Shown here: in pieces, positions 1 through 5,110 of the stretch
Layout of the letters: each line of letters starts with the position of its first letter
How positions within the stretch are numbered: position 1 is the first letter of the stretch
Assembly: GCA_003601785.1 (NCBI GenBank)
Contig: PIYA01000050.1
Span: 1 to 6,464, forward strand
Length of the DNA stretch: 6,464 bases
DNA from: Candidatus Bathyarchaeota archaeon
GTDB lineage: Archaea > Thermoproteota > Bathyarchaeia > Bathyarchaeales > Bathycorpusculaceae
Direction: 5' to 3'
The notes under the pieces: model-generated
What the model saw: the letters and a program-made list of their open reading frames with translations, nothing else
Database searches by the model: none
What the model was told of the DNA's origin: nothing
Translations under genes and position numbers: made by a program

Positions 1-150
1 GGAGCATGGATAGGCTGGACCATGGCTACAACACCACCGCCAAAACCAATAGAAGAAATCACAAGTGAAATGGAAGAAGAGAAGGAAGAGGAAAAAACGG
101 AAACTCCTGAGGAAGGAGAAACAAAGAAGGAAAAGAAAACTAAGAAATAA
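1..150 (+). CDS. C-terminal tail of an unidentified protein, 5' end outside the window
   Basis: Frame 1 is open from the first base to a TAA at 148-150, giving 49 residues. It begins GAWIGWTMATTPPPKP, then becomes a low-complexity charged tail: from about residue 18 it is dominated by Glu, and the last ten or so residues are mostly Lys. The hydrophobic, Trp-containing start followed by a proline linker would fit the end of a membrane helix leading into a cytoplasmic charged tail, but that is inference from 16 residues. I do not recognise the family. The purine-rich composition of the tail argues for caution, but the single continuous frame, the stop just before a convergent gene and the hairpin after it support a genuine gene end. 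The Met at residue 8 (ATG at 22) could be read as a start, but no ribosome binding site precedes it. Confidence 0.6.
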   Translation, partial: GAWIGWTMATTPPPKPIEEITSEMEEEKEEEKTETPEEGETKKEKKTKK

Positions 151-152
151 AG

Positions 153-170
153 AAAGTTCAAGAACTTTTT
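153..170. terminator. Short hairpin between two convergent genes, possible bidirectional terminator
   Basis: AAAGTTC at 153-159 and GAACTTT at 162-168 are perfect inverted arms around a 2-base spacer, and T residues continue through 170 on the plus strand. On the minus strand the same arms are followed by a pyrimidine-rich CTTTATTT. It lies 3 bases after the plus-strand stop and touches the TAA of the minus-strand gene. The stem is short and AT-rich, with a loop so tight that the inner pairs must open. Archaeal termination depends mainly on T-tracts, so a role as terminator is only plausible. Confidence 0.35.
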
Positions 171-546
171 ATTCGTATTTAACGCTGAAGATGAGGGGAG
201 AACCGAGAGAAGGCACGATTCTCACGGTGTAAGTTTCACCCTTTCTATACTCATGATATAAATGGATGATTCCAACCTCGCCAGACGAAATCACAACGCT
301 CTCTTTTAGATCACATGGTTCACCGTTAACATAAGCCTCCACAACTTTCACGTTCACCGAAGCAAAACTTCTAACATAAACTGTCAAACACGTGTTGTTA
401 ATCGATTTGGAAACAAGCTCCAAAGTCTGTGCTGGAAAAGCAGACTTCATTTTCTCACTAAGATTCGCCATGAAATGATACACAACAAAGCCTGCGGTAA
501 CCGCTGTAACAAACGTAAGTAGCAGAGCAGCCACTGCAAGTTTCAA
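169..546 (-). CDS. Small membrane-anchored pilin-like protein
   Basis: The product has 125 residues. Residues 3-26 form one long hydrophobic segment. The rest is a beta-rich domain with the feel of archaeal type IV pilin or archaellin-like proteins: an AYVNGEPC turn at about 71-78, then a hydrophobic-Gly-Glu turn and a YRKGETYTVRI strand near 100-110, ending FSVKYE. It would be held in the membrane with the domain outside the cell, or assembled into a filament. Two sequons (N28, N50) and a possible disulfide pair (C53, C78) fit an exported domain. The start is TTG at 546, because an in-frame TAA at 559-561 excludes anything longer and GGTGG lies 6 bases upstream. This leaves only Met-Lys ahead of the hydrophobic stretch, so the usual charged prepilin leader and cleavage motif are missing. 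It could instead be a generic single-pass protein or a signal-peptide-bearing secreted protein. It is divergent from the zinc-ribbon gene. Confidence 0.75.
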   Translation of the reverse strand: MKLAVAALLLTFVTAVTAGFVVYHFMANLSEKMKSAFPAQTLELVSKSINNTCLTVYVRSFASVNVKVVEAYVNGEPCDLKESVVISSGEVGIIHLYHEYRKGETYTVRIVPSLGSPLIFSVKYE

Positions 547-552
547 AATTTT

Positions 553-557
553 CCACC
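553..557 (-). promoter_or_regulatory. Ribosome binding site that decides a TTG start
   Basis: On the minus strand this reads GGTGG, matching the archaeal anti-Shine-Dalgarno end of 16S rRNA. It sits 6 bases before the TTG at 546-544. It supports TTG as the start of the pilin-like gene, where no in-frame ATG exists between the upstream stop and the hydrophobic segment. Confidence 0.55.
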
Positions 558-576
558 ATTATAAAAAGCATTCTTT

Positions 577-590
577 GAAATTTATATAGC
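577..590 (-). promoter_or_regulatory. TATA-box-like promoter of the pilin-like gene
   Basis: The minus strand reads GCTATATAAATTTC, close to an archaeal TATA box. Transcription starting about 25 bases downstream would begin near 556-560, leaving a 10-14 base untranslated leader that just covers the GGTGG site and the TTG start. The geometry is good for an archaeal promoter. No transcript evidence is available. Confidence 0.6.
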
Positions 591-610
591 GTTTATGAAT
601 TTGCAATACA

Positions 611-630
611 TAGATTTGTAATCTAGATTA
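611..630. promoter_or_regulatory. Dyad symmetry in a divergent intergenic spacer, candidate operator
   Basis: TAGATT (611-616) is inverted as AATCTA (620-625) around TGT. The sequence then runs into TAATCTAGATTA (619-630), a perfect 12-base palindrome. The two overlap, so the TAGATT half-site occurs three times in alternating orientation. The site lies between the divergent pilin-like and zinc-ribbon genes, upstream of the minus-strand TATA element and before the plus-strand one, where an archaeal regulator could bind. AT-rich spacers produce chance palindromes, so this is a candidate only. Confidence 0.3.
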
Positions 631-637
631 TACATTC

Positions 638-652
638 ATAATTGTTAATTAT
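638..652. promoter_or_regulatory. Second dyad, overlapping the presumed plus-strand promoter
   Basis: ATAATT (638-643) and AATTAT (647-652) are perfect inverted arms around GTT. The spacing is the same as in the TAGATT dyad 22 bases to the left, but the arm sequence differs. It overlaps the TATA-like element proposed for the zinc-ribbon gene, so a bound protein could block TBP. Because it is entirely A/T apart from one G, chance is a serious alternative. Confidence 0.22.
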
Positions 653-656
653 ATTT
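645..656 (+). promoter_or_regulatory. Possible TATA element for the zinc-ribbon gene
   Basis: TTAATTATATTT is the best TATA-like stretch at a sensible distance from the ATG at 699. It predicts a start of transcription near 675-680 and an untranslated leader of about 20 bases. GATTATACATT at 626-636 is an alternative, and would start transcription near 657 and include the ten-codon ORF at 666. Both are weak, as the whole spacer is AT-rich. Confidence 0.35.
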
Positions 657-665
657 TCAGCCACC

Positions 666-698
666 ATGCAAACCATCAAGATCAGAAAGGTGCGTTAA
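666..698 (+). other. Ten-codon leader ORF abutting the zinc-ribbon start
   Basis: ATG at 666 opens MQTIKIRKVR followed by TAA at 696-698, and the zinc-ribbon ATG starts at the very next base. The ribosome binding site of the zinc-ribbon gene (AAAGGTG, 686-692) lies inside this ORF. It could be a translated leader giving coupling, or a chance frame. It is only on the mRNA if transcription begins upstream of about 666, which needs the more distal TATA candidate. It has no ribosome binding site of its own that I can see. Confidence 0.2.
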
Positions 699-947
699 AT
701 GATGAAGAAAGCTACAACCAAAAAAGATGTGATGTACACGGTGGACCTAACGAAGATTGACGGTGACGGAGCCTTTCCATGTCCAAAATGCGGAGCGATA
801 ATCTCTCCGGATGACGAGTCAGAAGAGGTATACACTATCCTTGAAACAAAAGTTAAAGGCGACAAACTGGCAGAGCTAATTCTCATGTGTAAAAAGTGTG
901 GAAGCAAAATCAGACTTGTAGGCTTTTTACAGCAACCAAAAGTTTAA
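699..947 (+). CDS. Archaeal zinc-ribbon protein of unknown function
   Basis: The product is an 82-residue soluble protein. It has two CxxC knuckles: CPKC at residues 28-31 and CKKC at 64-67, 32 residues apart, each followed by Gly. That is a zinc ribbon with four Cys ligands. Between them is an acidic turn (SPDDESEE, 36-43) and a beta-rich stretch that suits the three-stranded ribbon sheet. I recall similar short archaeal proteins with a GDG-FxCPKCGxxISPDD pattern and no assigned role; this is memory, not a search. Nucleic-acid or protein binding is possible, as in transcription or ribosome-associated zinc ribbons, but there is no TFS acidic DE hairpin or other diagnostic motif. The start is ATG 699 with AAAGGTG six bases before it; ATG 702 is an immediate alternative. 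Its stop is 11 bases from the stop of the convergent two-helix gene. Confidence 0.85.
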   Translation: MMKKATTKKDVMYTVDLTKIDGDGAFPCPKCGAIISPDDESEEVYTILETKVKGDKLAELILMCKKCGSKIRLVGFLQQPKV

Positions 948-958
948 AACCAACCCTA

Positions 959-1180
959 CTATTTCTCCTCAAACCTTCTACTTATAACAACAAAAACCAG
1001 CCACAAAATCGAACCGTAAAAGACACCGTTAAAAACGGCGCTTAAAAACAGAGAATATTCAACGGCAGATATGCCTATCAACTTGCAGAAAACGTTTCCT
1101 GGAAACATAGGAGTAGGAATAAGCAGAGATGCCACCATAAAAAATGCGAAGAAGATTGTGAGAATAAGAGCGTGTTGCAT
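959..1180 (-). CDS. Small two-helix membrane protein, hypothetical
   Basis: With the start at ATG 1180 the product has 73 residues: a hydrophobic helix at about 4-22, a loop PTPMFPGNVFC at 22-32, and a second hydrophobic stretch at about 41-66, ending in the charged tail SRRFEEK. The Arg-rich end suggests the C-terminus is cytoplasmic. I do not recognise the family. The frame remains open upstream to an ATG at 1276, giving 105 residues and a 23-base overlap with the protease stop. I prefer 1180 because a GAGAG precedes it at about 5 bases and a TATA-like AATATTTATTA lies 36-46 bases upstream. The extra N-terminus in the longer version is also polar and basic between hydrophobic pieces. The gene follows the site-2 protease on the same strand, so co-transcription or a functional link is possible but unproven. 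Confidence 0.6.
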   Translation of the reverse strand: MQHALILTIFFAFFMVASLLIPTPMFPGNVFCKLIGISAVEYSLFLSAVFNGVFYGSILWLVFVVISRRFEEK

Positions 1181-1215
1181 TTTAACTCTCTGCAGAAATC
1201 GGTTTTTATGACATC

Positions 1216-1226
1216 TAATAAATATT
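1216..1226 (-). promoter_or_regulatory. Possible internal promoter for the two-helix protein gene
   Basis: The minus strand reads AATATTTATTA, TATA-like. A start of transcription about 25 bases on would fall near 1194-1197, some 15 bases before ATG 1180. This supports the shorter start and transcription independent of the protease gene. AT-rich context makes it tentative. Confidence 0.3.
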
Positions 1227-1253
1227 GCTGAATAAATGTTCAACAAGACTACA

Positions 1254-2339
1254 TTAGATAAAGAAGCACAAGACAAAAATCAATAATAAAACTATTGTAA
1301 AAATTTTTCTACCTTTCGATAGACTGGAAACATCGTCCAGTGGACCTGGATGTCTGTACATGGAGAGAAAAAGGACAAAGAAAGCCATAGGCCAGAAGCC
1401 CTCGATAATTAATAATATAATTGATAATGCTGTTAGTATGCCTCGTAATTTTTCACCAACAAGAGACCTCGCTATGTGACCACCGTCAAGCATTGCCGCA
1501 GGTAACAAATTAAGCATCGTTACAATTATTCCAACCCAACCTGCAAAAGCAACAGGATGCAAGCTTATCGCTAGAATTTCTCCGGGACCAGGTTGCGGAA
1601 TAAGACCGGAAGGTGAAACCCAATGTCCTATTAACCAGAATAGTATTGGCGTAGGAAGCGTCGGAGCGTTTTCTGAAATTACTGTATAGTGAGAGAATGA
1701 GATACCAACAGTTGCTGCTATAACAGCTGCGAAGAACCCGGCAACCGGACCGCTTGCTCCTACATCAAATAACGCGTCTTTATTGGGCGGAAGTGACTTC
1801 TGCATTATAACCGCGCCAAAAGTTCCAATTCCTAATATTCCTCCAATAGGCGGCGGACCCGGAATAAAATATGGAGACGTAGCCTCTATTCCTCTTTTAT
1901 TCGCGGTTATCTTATGCCCCATTTCGTGTATTCCAAGTACAGCCATTATCGATATTGTAAATGTGATTCCGCCGATTAAAGGATTAAGCGGTTCTGAGGA
2001 GATTATGTACCCTGTGAGAAATGTTGTTCCTATGGTTGCGAAGAATAACAGCCAATTGATCAAAATGTTACTCGGTTTTGTCGGTGGCTTCGGGGTGACT
2101 CTTAAAACTACTCTTCCATTTTTTCTCCTTAAAAAAGCTATAAAACCTATTTTTTCAAGGTTTTTTAGCAGTCTTAGAAAAGGCTGCTTTGTTTCTTGTG
2201 GCTGTTTCAGATAGTAGGTTGGAATGTTATGTTCCATCAACGCTTCTTCAACTTGAAACTCTGCATAAACCAGTGTAGTTATCTCTTCAAAGTCTGTTTG
2301 CTGAAGAGGCTGCTGAGAATTTTGGTCTGTTTCGCTCAT
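1254..2339 (-). CDS. Site-2 protease family intramembrane zinc metalloprotease (peptidase M50)
   Basis: The 361-residue product should cut membrane-embedded substrates within the bilayer. The zinc-binding HEMGH motif is at 138-142 (ligands H138 and H142, catalytic E139). The second family motif, NLLPAAMLDGG at 277-287, supplies the third ligand D285. Both lie in hydrophobic segments. A conserved-looking PYFIPGPPPIGGILGIG loop at 156-172 follows the first motif, and RHPGPLDDVS at 329-338 precedes the last helix. I count about six or seven hydrophobic segments. Residues 1-88 form a soluble N-terminal domain, probably cytoplasmic; there is no PDZ or CBS domain. The length is usual for archaeal members and all key residues are present, so it is probably active. 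The start is ATG 2339, with AGGA 7 bases upstream. In bacteria and eukaryotes relatives release membrane-held regulators or clear signal peptides; the substrate here is unknown. The two-helix gene lies downstream. Confidence 0.92.
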   Translation of the reverse strand: MSETDQNSQQPLQQTDFEEITTLVYAEFQVEEALMEHNIPTYYLKQPQETKQPFLRLLKNLEKIGFIAFLRRKNGRVVLRVTPKPPTKPSNILINWLLFFATIGTTFLTGYIISSEPLNPLIGGITFTISIMAVLGIHEMGHKITANKRGIEATSPYFIPGPPPIGGILGIGTFGAVIMQKSLPPNKDALFDVGASGPVAGFFAAVIAATVGISFSHYTVISENAPTLPTPILFWLIGHWVSPSGLIPQPGPGEILAISLHPVAFAGWVGIIVTMLNLLPAAMLDGGHIARSLVGEKLRGILTALSIILLIIEGFWPMAFFVLFLSMYRHPGPLDDVSSLSKGRKIFTIVLLLIFVLCFFI

Positions 2340-2380
2340 TGTTTTTCCTTTTCCATTTGAATTGTTGCTAAGGGTGTTGA

Positions 2381-2396
2381 AGTAAAAAAGTTTATT
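2381..2396 (-). promoter_or_regulatory. Weak TATA-like element upstream of the site-2 protease
   Basis: The minus strand reads AATAAACTTTTTTACT. It would place transcription start near 2360, about 20 bases before ATG 2339. It deviates from a canonical TATA box, but I see nothing better in the 134-base divergent spacer on this strand. Confidence 0.28.
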
Positions 2397-2436
2397 GGAT
2401 GATTTTGTTCTTTTTCCGATTCTGAACTGCTAAGAA

Positions 2437-2460
2437 CTTTTTAATAATGGTTTAAAGAAA
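2437..2460 (+). promoter_or_regulatory. Candidate promoter of the glycosyltransferase unit
   Basis: Two TATA-like stretches follow one another: TTTTTAATAATGG (2438-2450) and GGTTTAAAGAAA (2449-2460). The first predicts transcription starting near 2468-2472, only a few bases before ATG 2474, which would make the leader ORF nearly leaderless. The second predicts a start near 2480, which would skip that ATG and leave a leader of about 75 bases before TTG 2554. Confidence 0.4.
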
Positions 2461-2473
2461 CCACACTCTAACA

Positions 2474-2557
2474 ATGCAAAACAAACATGAACATAGCAAA
2501 AAAGTTGTTGAAGAGCTTTCGGCATGTGAGCAGCGTCAAAAGGATGGAAAGCCTTGA
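2474..2557 (+). CDS. 27-residue leader ORF overlapping the first glycosyltransferase
   Basis: ATG 2474 opens a 27-residue hydrophilic frame beginning MQNKHEHSKKVVEELSACE, with TGA at 2555-2557. The stop overlaps the TTG start of the glycosyltransferase (2554-2556) as TTGA, the usual arrangement for translational coupling. No ribosome binding site precedes the ATG. The TATA-like element at 2438-2450 would start the mRNA within a few bases of it, so leaderless translation is possible. The peptide is charged with one Cys, is unrelated to anything I recognise, and has no membrane segment. It could be a real small protein, a regulatory leader, or a chance open frame; 28 codons in this composition are not rare. 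Confidence 0.35.
   Translation: MQNKHEHSKKVVEELSACEQRQKDGKP
2541..2547 (+). promoter_or_regulatory. Ribosome binding site supporting the TTG start of the first glycosyltransferase
   Basis: AGGATGG lies 6 bases before TTG 2554, an acceptable partial match to the archaeal Shine-Dalgarno sequence. The protein from TTG begins KVAIIYSHLKELGGAER, the expected N-terminus of a GT-B glycosyltransferase, so the site and the homology agree on this start. Confidence 0.5.
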
Positions 2558-3756
2558 AAGTAGCGATAATTTACAGCCACCTAAAAGAGCTGGGAGGAGC
2601 TGAAAGGGTAATTCTAAAGCAGGTGGAATTGCTGAATAATCGAGGGTGTCAAGCTGAATGTTACTTTGCCTATCTAGACAAAAAATTACACAAGGAATCG
2701 TCAAATCCTCACTGTTACACAAGAAGTTTTTTCACACCCTTGATTCCTAACAATCCCACTGTAAGAATCATTTTATCTATACCACTCGCTCCTTTAACTC
2801 TACCAGTGTTCGACAAAAACGATATCTTGCTGTGTCACGGTTACGGTCCAGCTCCTTGGATAGGCTATTTGAACAAGATGGTTAAGGGGACAAAATATGT
2901 AAGTTATATTCATTCGCCTCCAAGATTTATCTACTTAAACCAGAAGGAGCGTTCTTTATGGAGGTTTAACGATGTCCGCGAAATAATTTTTAGGTTAAGC
3001 AAGCTTGCAGGTCCGTTGTTAAAAGAGCTGGACTATCTGAGCGTGGTGAACTCTGACAGTGTTTTGGCAAACAGTTATTTTACAGCCAAAAGAATTCGTT
3101 TTATTTATGGCATAAATGCGAAGGTTTGTTATCCACCGGTTGACATAGAGGCTTTTAGAGTTTTAGATAGAGTTTTGGTCAAAAGTTTTCGTGCGAGTTT
3201 CGGTTGGCCCTTTATTCTTTCCACGGGGAGAATTGTTGCAGTGAAACGATGGGAATGGCTTCTAAAGATAATGAGTTACGTGGTTAAGGAGTTTCCTTCA
3301 GCAACTCTGGCTATCACAGGTGAAATTTCAAAGGAAAATAGCAAATATGTTAAAAGACTTTTAAAAATCGCTAAAGATCTGAGAATAGAAGCAAATGTAG
3401 AGTTTTTGGGGTTTAAGTCTCAGGAGGAACTTGTAAAACTGTACAATGCGGCGGATGTTTATGTTTATCCCGTTCCAAAAGAAGATTTCGGGTTGGGACC
3501 CGTTGAAGCCATGGCTTGTGGAACACCTGCTGTTGTCTGGGATGACGGTGGCGGGCCGTGTGAAACAGTGATTGATGGCAGAACAGGTTTCAGAGCTAAA
3601 CCTTACGATCTAGAAGACTTTGCTCAAAAAGCTTTGAAAGCTGCAGAAATCGGCAAAGATGAAATTTCTGAAAAGACACGTAGTTTTGTAAAAGAGAATT
3701 TTTCCTGTGAGAAACACCTGAAAATTCTGGAAGAAACCATTCAAAAACTGGAATGA
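2554..3756 (+). CDS. GT4-family glycosyltransferase
   Basis: The 400-residue product has the GT-B fold pattern of retaining family 4 enzymes, which transfer a sugar from a nucleotide-sugar donor. The N-terminal acceptor half opens with a beta strand and a glycine loop (GGAER, 14-18). A YIHSPPRFIY stretch at 118-127 recalls WbaZ/Alg2-like mannosyltransferases. The donor half starts near 219 with FPFILSTGR-style hydrophobics and G225-R226, then K231-R232, likely phosphate-contacting. EDFGLGPVE at 310-318 is the E-x7-E motif (E310, E318), followed by AMACGTPAVVWDDGGGP. The size is typical and no key residue is missing. No membrane helix is evident, so it probably works at the cytoplasmic face on a lipid-linked acceptor; donor and acceptor cannot be read from sequence. 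The TTG start overlaps the stop of a leader ORF, and its own stop overlaps the next gene as ATGA, so the two transferases are one operon. Confidence 0.9.
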   Translation: MKVAIIYSHLKELGGAERVILKQVELLNNRGCQAECYFAYLDKKLHKESSNPHCYTRSFFTPLIPNNPTVRIILSIPLAPLTLPVFDKNDILLCHGYGPAPWIGYLNKMVKGTKYVSYIHSPPRFIYLNQKERSLWRFNDVREIIFRLSKLAGPLLKELDYLSVVNSDSVLANSYFTAKRIRFIYGINAKVCYPPVDIEAFRVLDRVLVKSFRASFGWPFILSTGRIVAVKRWEWLLKIMSYVVKEFPSATLAITGEISKENSKYVKRLLKIAKDLRIEANVEFLGFKSQEELVKLYNAADVYVYPVPKEDFGLGPVEAMACGTPAVVWDDGGGPCETVIDGRTGFRAKPYDLEDFAQKALKAAEIGKDEISEKTRSFVKENFSCEKHLKILEETIQKLE

Positions 3757-5066
3757 CGTGTCAAAACTTGTTATCTGACAGACATAAAACATGCGGCCCA
3801 ACGCTGAAACAAAGAGAAAAAGGTTCTGTTCGCGTTTTCGCGGTCTTTTTCCATCCAACCGCGTCTGTGACTGCCATGGGTGGCGCAGAGAAAAGGTTTG
3901 TTGAGATTTCAAAGTTTTTTTGTAGAAGAGATGACTTAGAATTAACGGTTTTAGAATCTTCCCCTAGTCTTTTAAACCTATCAGGGAAAAACTGTAAAAA
4001 ATACTTGTTACCTTTCAGCTTTCATGGAAAAGGATGGCTAACCACTTATTTGAGGTGGTTTCTCTGGATTTCAAGAGCTGGGTTAAAGAGTCTTTCTGTG
4101 GTTAACCATGTAAAACCCGATGTAATCTATGTTTCAAACAACACTTTGCCAAACCTTATTTTAGGCTGTTTTATCGGTTCTGTTTTCCGTTTACCCCTAT
4201 GTGTAGTTGTCCATCATGTTGACCTATCGTTTTCTAACCCTAAAAATTCTAGAACTTATGGACTTTACCGCAGTTACCGAAACATAAAATACGGCAGACT
4301 TGTTTCTTTAATCAAAACTTTCACATTTTACATCACGTTGTCTCTTTTGCGGAAAAAAGTGAACACAATAATAGCTGTCTCAAATTTTACCGCAAAATCT
4401 CTAAGCAGCAACGGTGTTTCTGAAGTTAAAATTTTTGTCAGCGGTAACGCAGTGAACAGTAAACTGCTTCATTCAGTGAAATCCCGCTTCGACAAGAAAG
4501 TTTTTGACGGAATTTTTGTTGGTAGAATAGCTAAAGAAAAAGGAGTTTTTGACCTTCTTGAAGTGTGGAAAAGAATTGTTAAGGCTAGAGGTAACGTTAA
4601 ACTTTTGATTGTTGGAACAGGAATTGAACTTGCATCCCTCCGAGAAAAGATAAGGGAGTTAAACTTAGAAAACAACGTTTTTCTCCGGGGCCGCTGCAGC
4701 GATCCGGAACTATACAGTTTATTAAAGTCAAGTAGATTCTTCATCTTTCCAAGTCTTTTTGAAGGCTGGGGCCTTGCTGTTGCAGAGGCGTTGGCTTGTG
4801 GACTGCCAGTGATAGCTTATGACATACCTGCTTTGAGAGAAAATTTCGGGGCATGTAAGAGTGTTTCTCTTGTTCCTGTAAAAGATTTAGAAAAACTCGG
4901 TTCAGCTGTTCTGAAAGTTTTGAATCTAACTGAAAGGGAATGGTGTAGACTTAGCAAGTTTTCAAAGGTTTATTCAAAACAGTTTAGATGGGTGGATGTC
5001 GCTGAGAAAGATCTAGAAGCTTTAGCTTTCTGTTTTGAGAGTGCGCGTGGTAAAAGATTGTTTTAG
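3753..5066 (+). CDS. Second GT4-like glycosyltransferase
   Basis: The 437-residue product is a GT-B glycosyltransferase. The N-terminal half carries the glycine loop GGAEKR (43-48). The donor half begins near 251 with FDGIFVGRIAKEKG, giving R258 and K261 or K263 as likely phosphate-contacting residues. EGWGLAVAE (337-345) is the E-x7-E motif, followed by ALACGLPVIAYD. A basic, hydrophobic patch at about 180-200 may bind membrane. The fold proper starts at about residue 26 (VRVFAVFF), so the first 25 residues, which include two Cys, are an extension. ATG 3753 is kept because it overlaps the previous stop as ATGA and no ATG or GTG lies between it and the fold; TTG 3768 has no ribosome binding site. 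It likely adds another sugar to the same glycan as the first transferase. The donor is unknown. It converges with the surface protein gene. Confidence 0.88.
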   Translation: MTCQNLLSDRHKTCGPTLKQREKGSVRVFAVFFHPTASVTAMGGAEKRFVEISKFFCRRDDLELTVLESSPSLLNLSGKNCKKYLLPFSFHGKGWLTTYLRWFLWISRAGLKSLSVVNHVKPDVIYVSNNTLPNLILGCFIGSVFRLPLCVVVHHVDLSFSNPKNSRTYGLYRSYRNIKYGRLVSLIKTFTFYITLSLLRKKVNTIIAVSNFTAKSLSSNGVSEVKIFVSGNAVNSKLLHSVKSRFDKKVFDGIFVGRIAKEKGVFDLLEVWKRIVKARGNVKLLIVGTGIELASLREKIRELNLENNVFLRGRCSDPELYSLLKSSRFFIFPSLFEGWGLAVAEALACGLPVIAYDIPALRENFGACKSVSLVPVKDLEKLGSAVLKVLNLTEREWCRLSKFSKVYSKQFRWVDVAEKDLEALAFCFESARGKRLF

Positions 5067-5080
5067 ATTTTAAAATTGAT

Positions 5081-5086
5081 AAAAAA
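5081..5086 (-). terminator. T-tract after the surface protein gene
   Basis: The plus strand has A6 here, so the minus strand reads TTTTTT about 25 bases past the TAG at 5111, within CTCCCTTTTTTATC. Archaeal RNA polymerase terminates at such T-tracts. No convincing stem precedes it. A small palindrome, ATTTTAAAAT (5067-5076), sits directly after the stop of the convergent glycosyltransferase gene and could help end that transcript. Confidence 0.35.
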
Positions 5087-5110
5087 GGGAGAATTAAGGC
5101 TGTAGCTTTA

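Noticed and set aside
460..560. 33-codon frame from ATG 560 on the minus strand
   Set aside because: It is out of frame with the hydrophobic pilin-like sequence and encodes an unusual Cys-rich peptide ending in TAG; probably chance, though recorded as a possible frameshift clue.
547..698. Search for a tRNA or structured RNA in the spacer
   Set aside because: The dyads are short and A/T-only; there is no cloverleaf, T-loop sequence or GC-rich stem as expected for stable archaeal RNAs.
695..907. 70-codon minus-strand frame over the zinc-ribbon gene
   Set aside because: The plus-strand frame has two CxxC knuckles and a ribosome binding site; the antisense frame has neither motif nor promoter.
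1181..1276. Longer start at ATG 1276 for the two-helix protein
   Set aside because: It is not excluded, but ATG 1180 has a nearby purine-rich site and a TATA-like element, and the added residues do not extend the membrane topology cleanly.
1783..2214. 143-codon open frame on the plus strand opposite the site-2 protease
   Set aside because: It is the antisense of well-supported protease codons containing HEMGH, lacks a sensible start context, and its Pro/Ile/Gly pattern mirrors the coding strand.
2468..2722. 84-codon minus-strand frame over the start of the first glycosyltransferase
   Set aside because: It is antisense to the GGAER region, and its Leu/Cys-rich product has no supporting signal.
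3610..3912. 100-codon minus-strand frame across the junction of the two glycosyltransferases
   Set aside because: It is antisense to two clear coding regions that overlap as ATGA; its Phe-rich composition comes from A-rich coding DNA.
4469..4744. 91-codon minus-strand frame inside the second glycosyltransferase
   Set aside because: It lies opposite the donor-binding domain and has no ribosome binding site or recognisable pattern.
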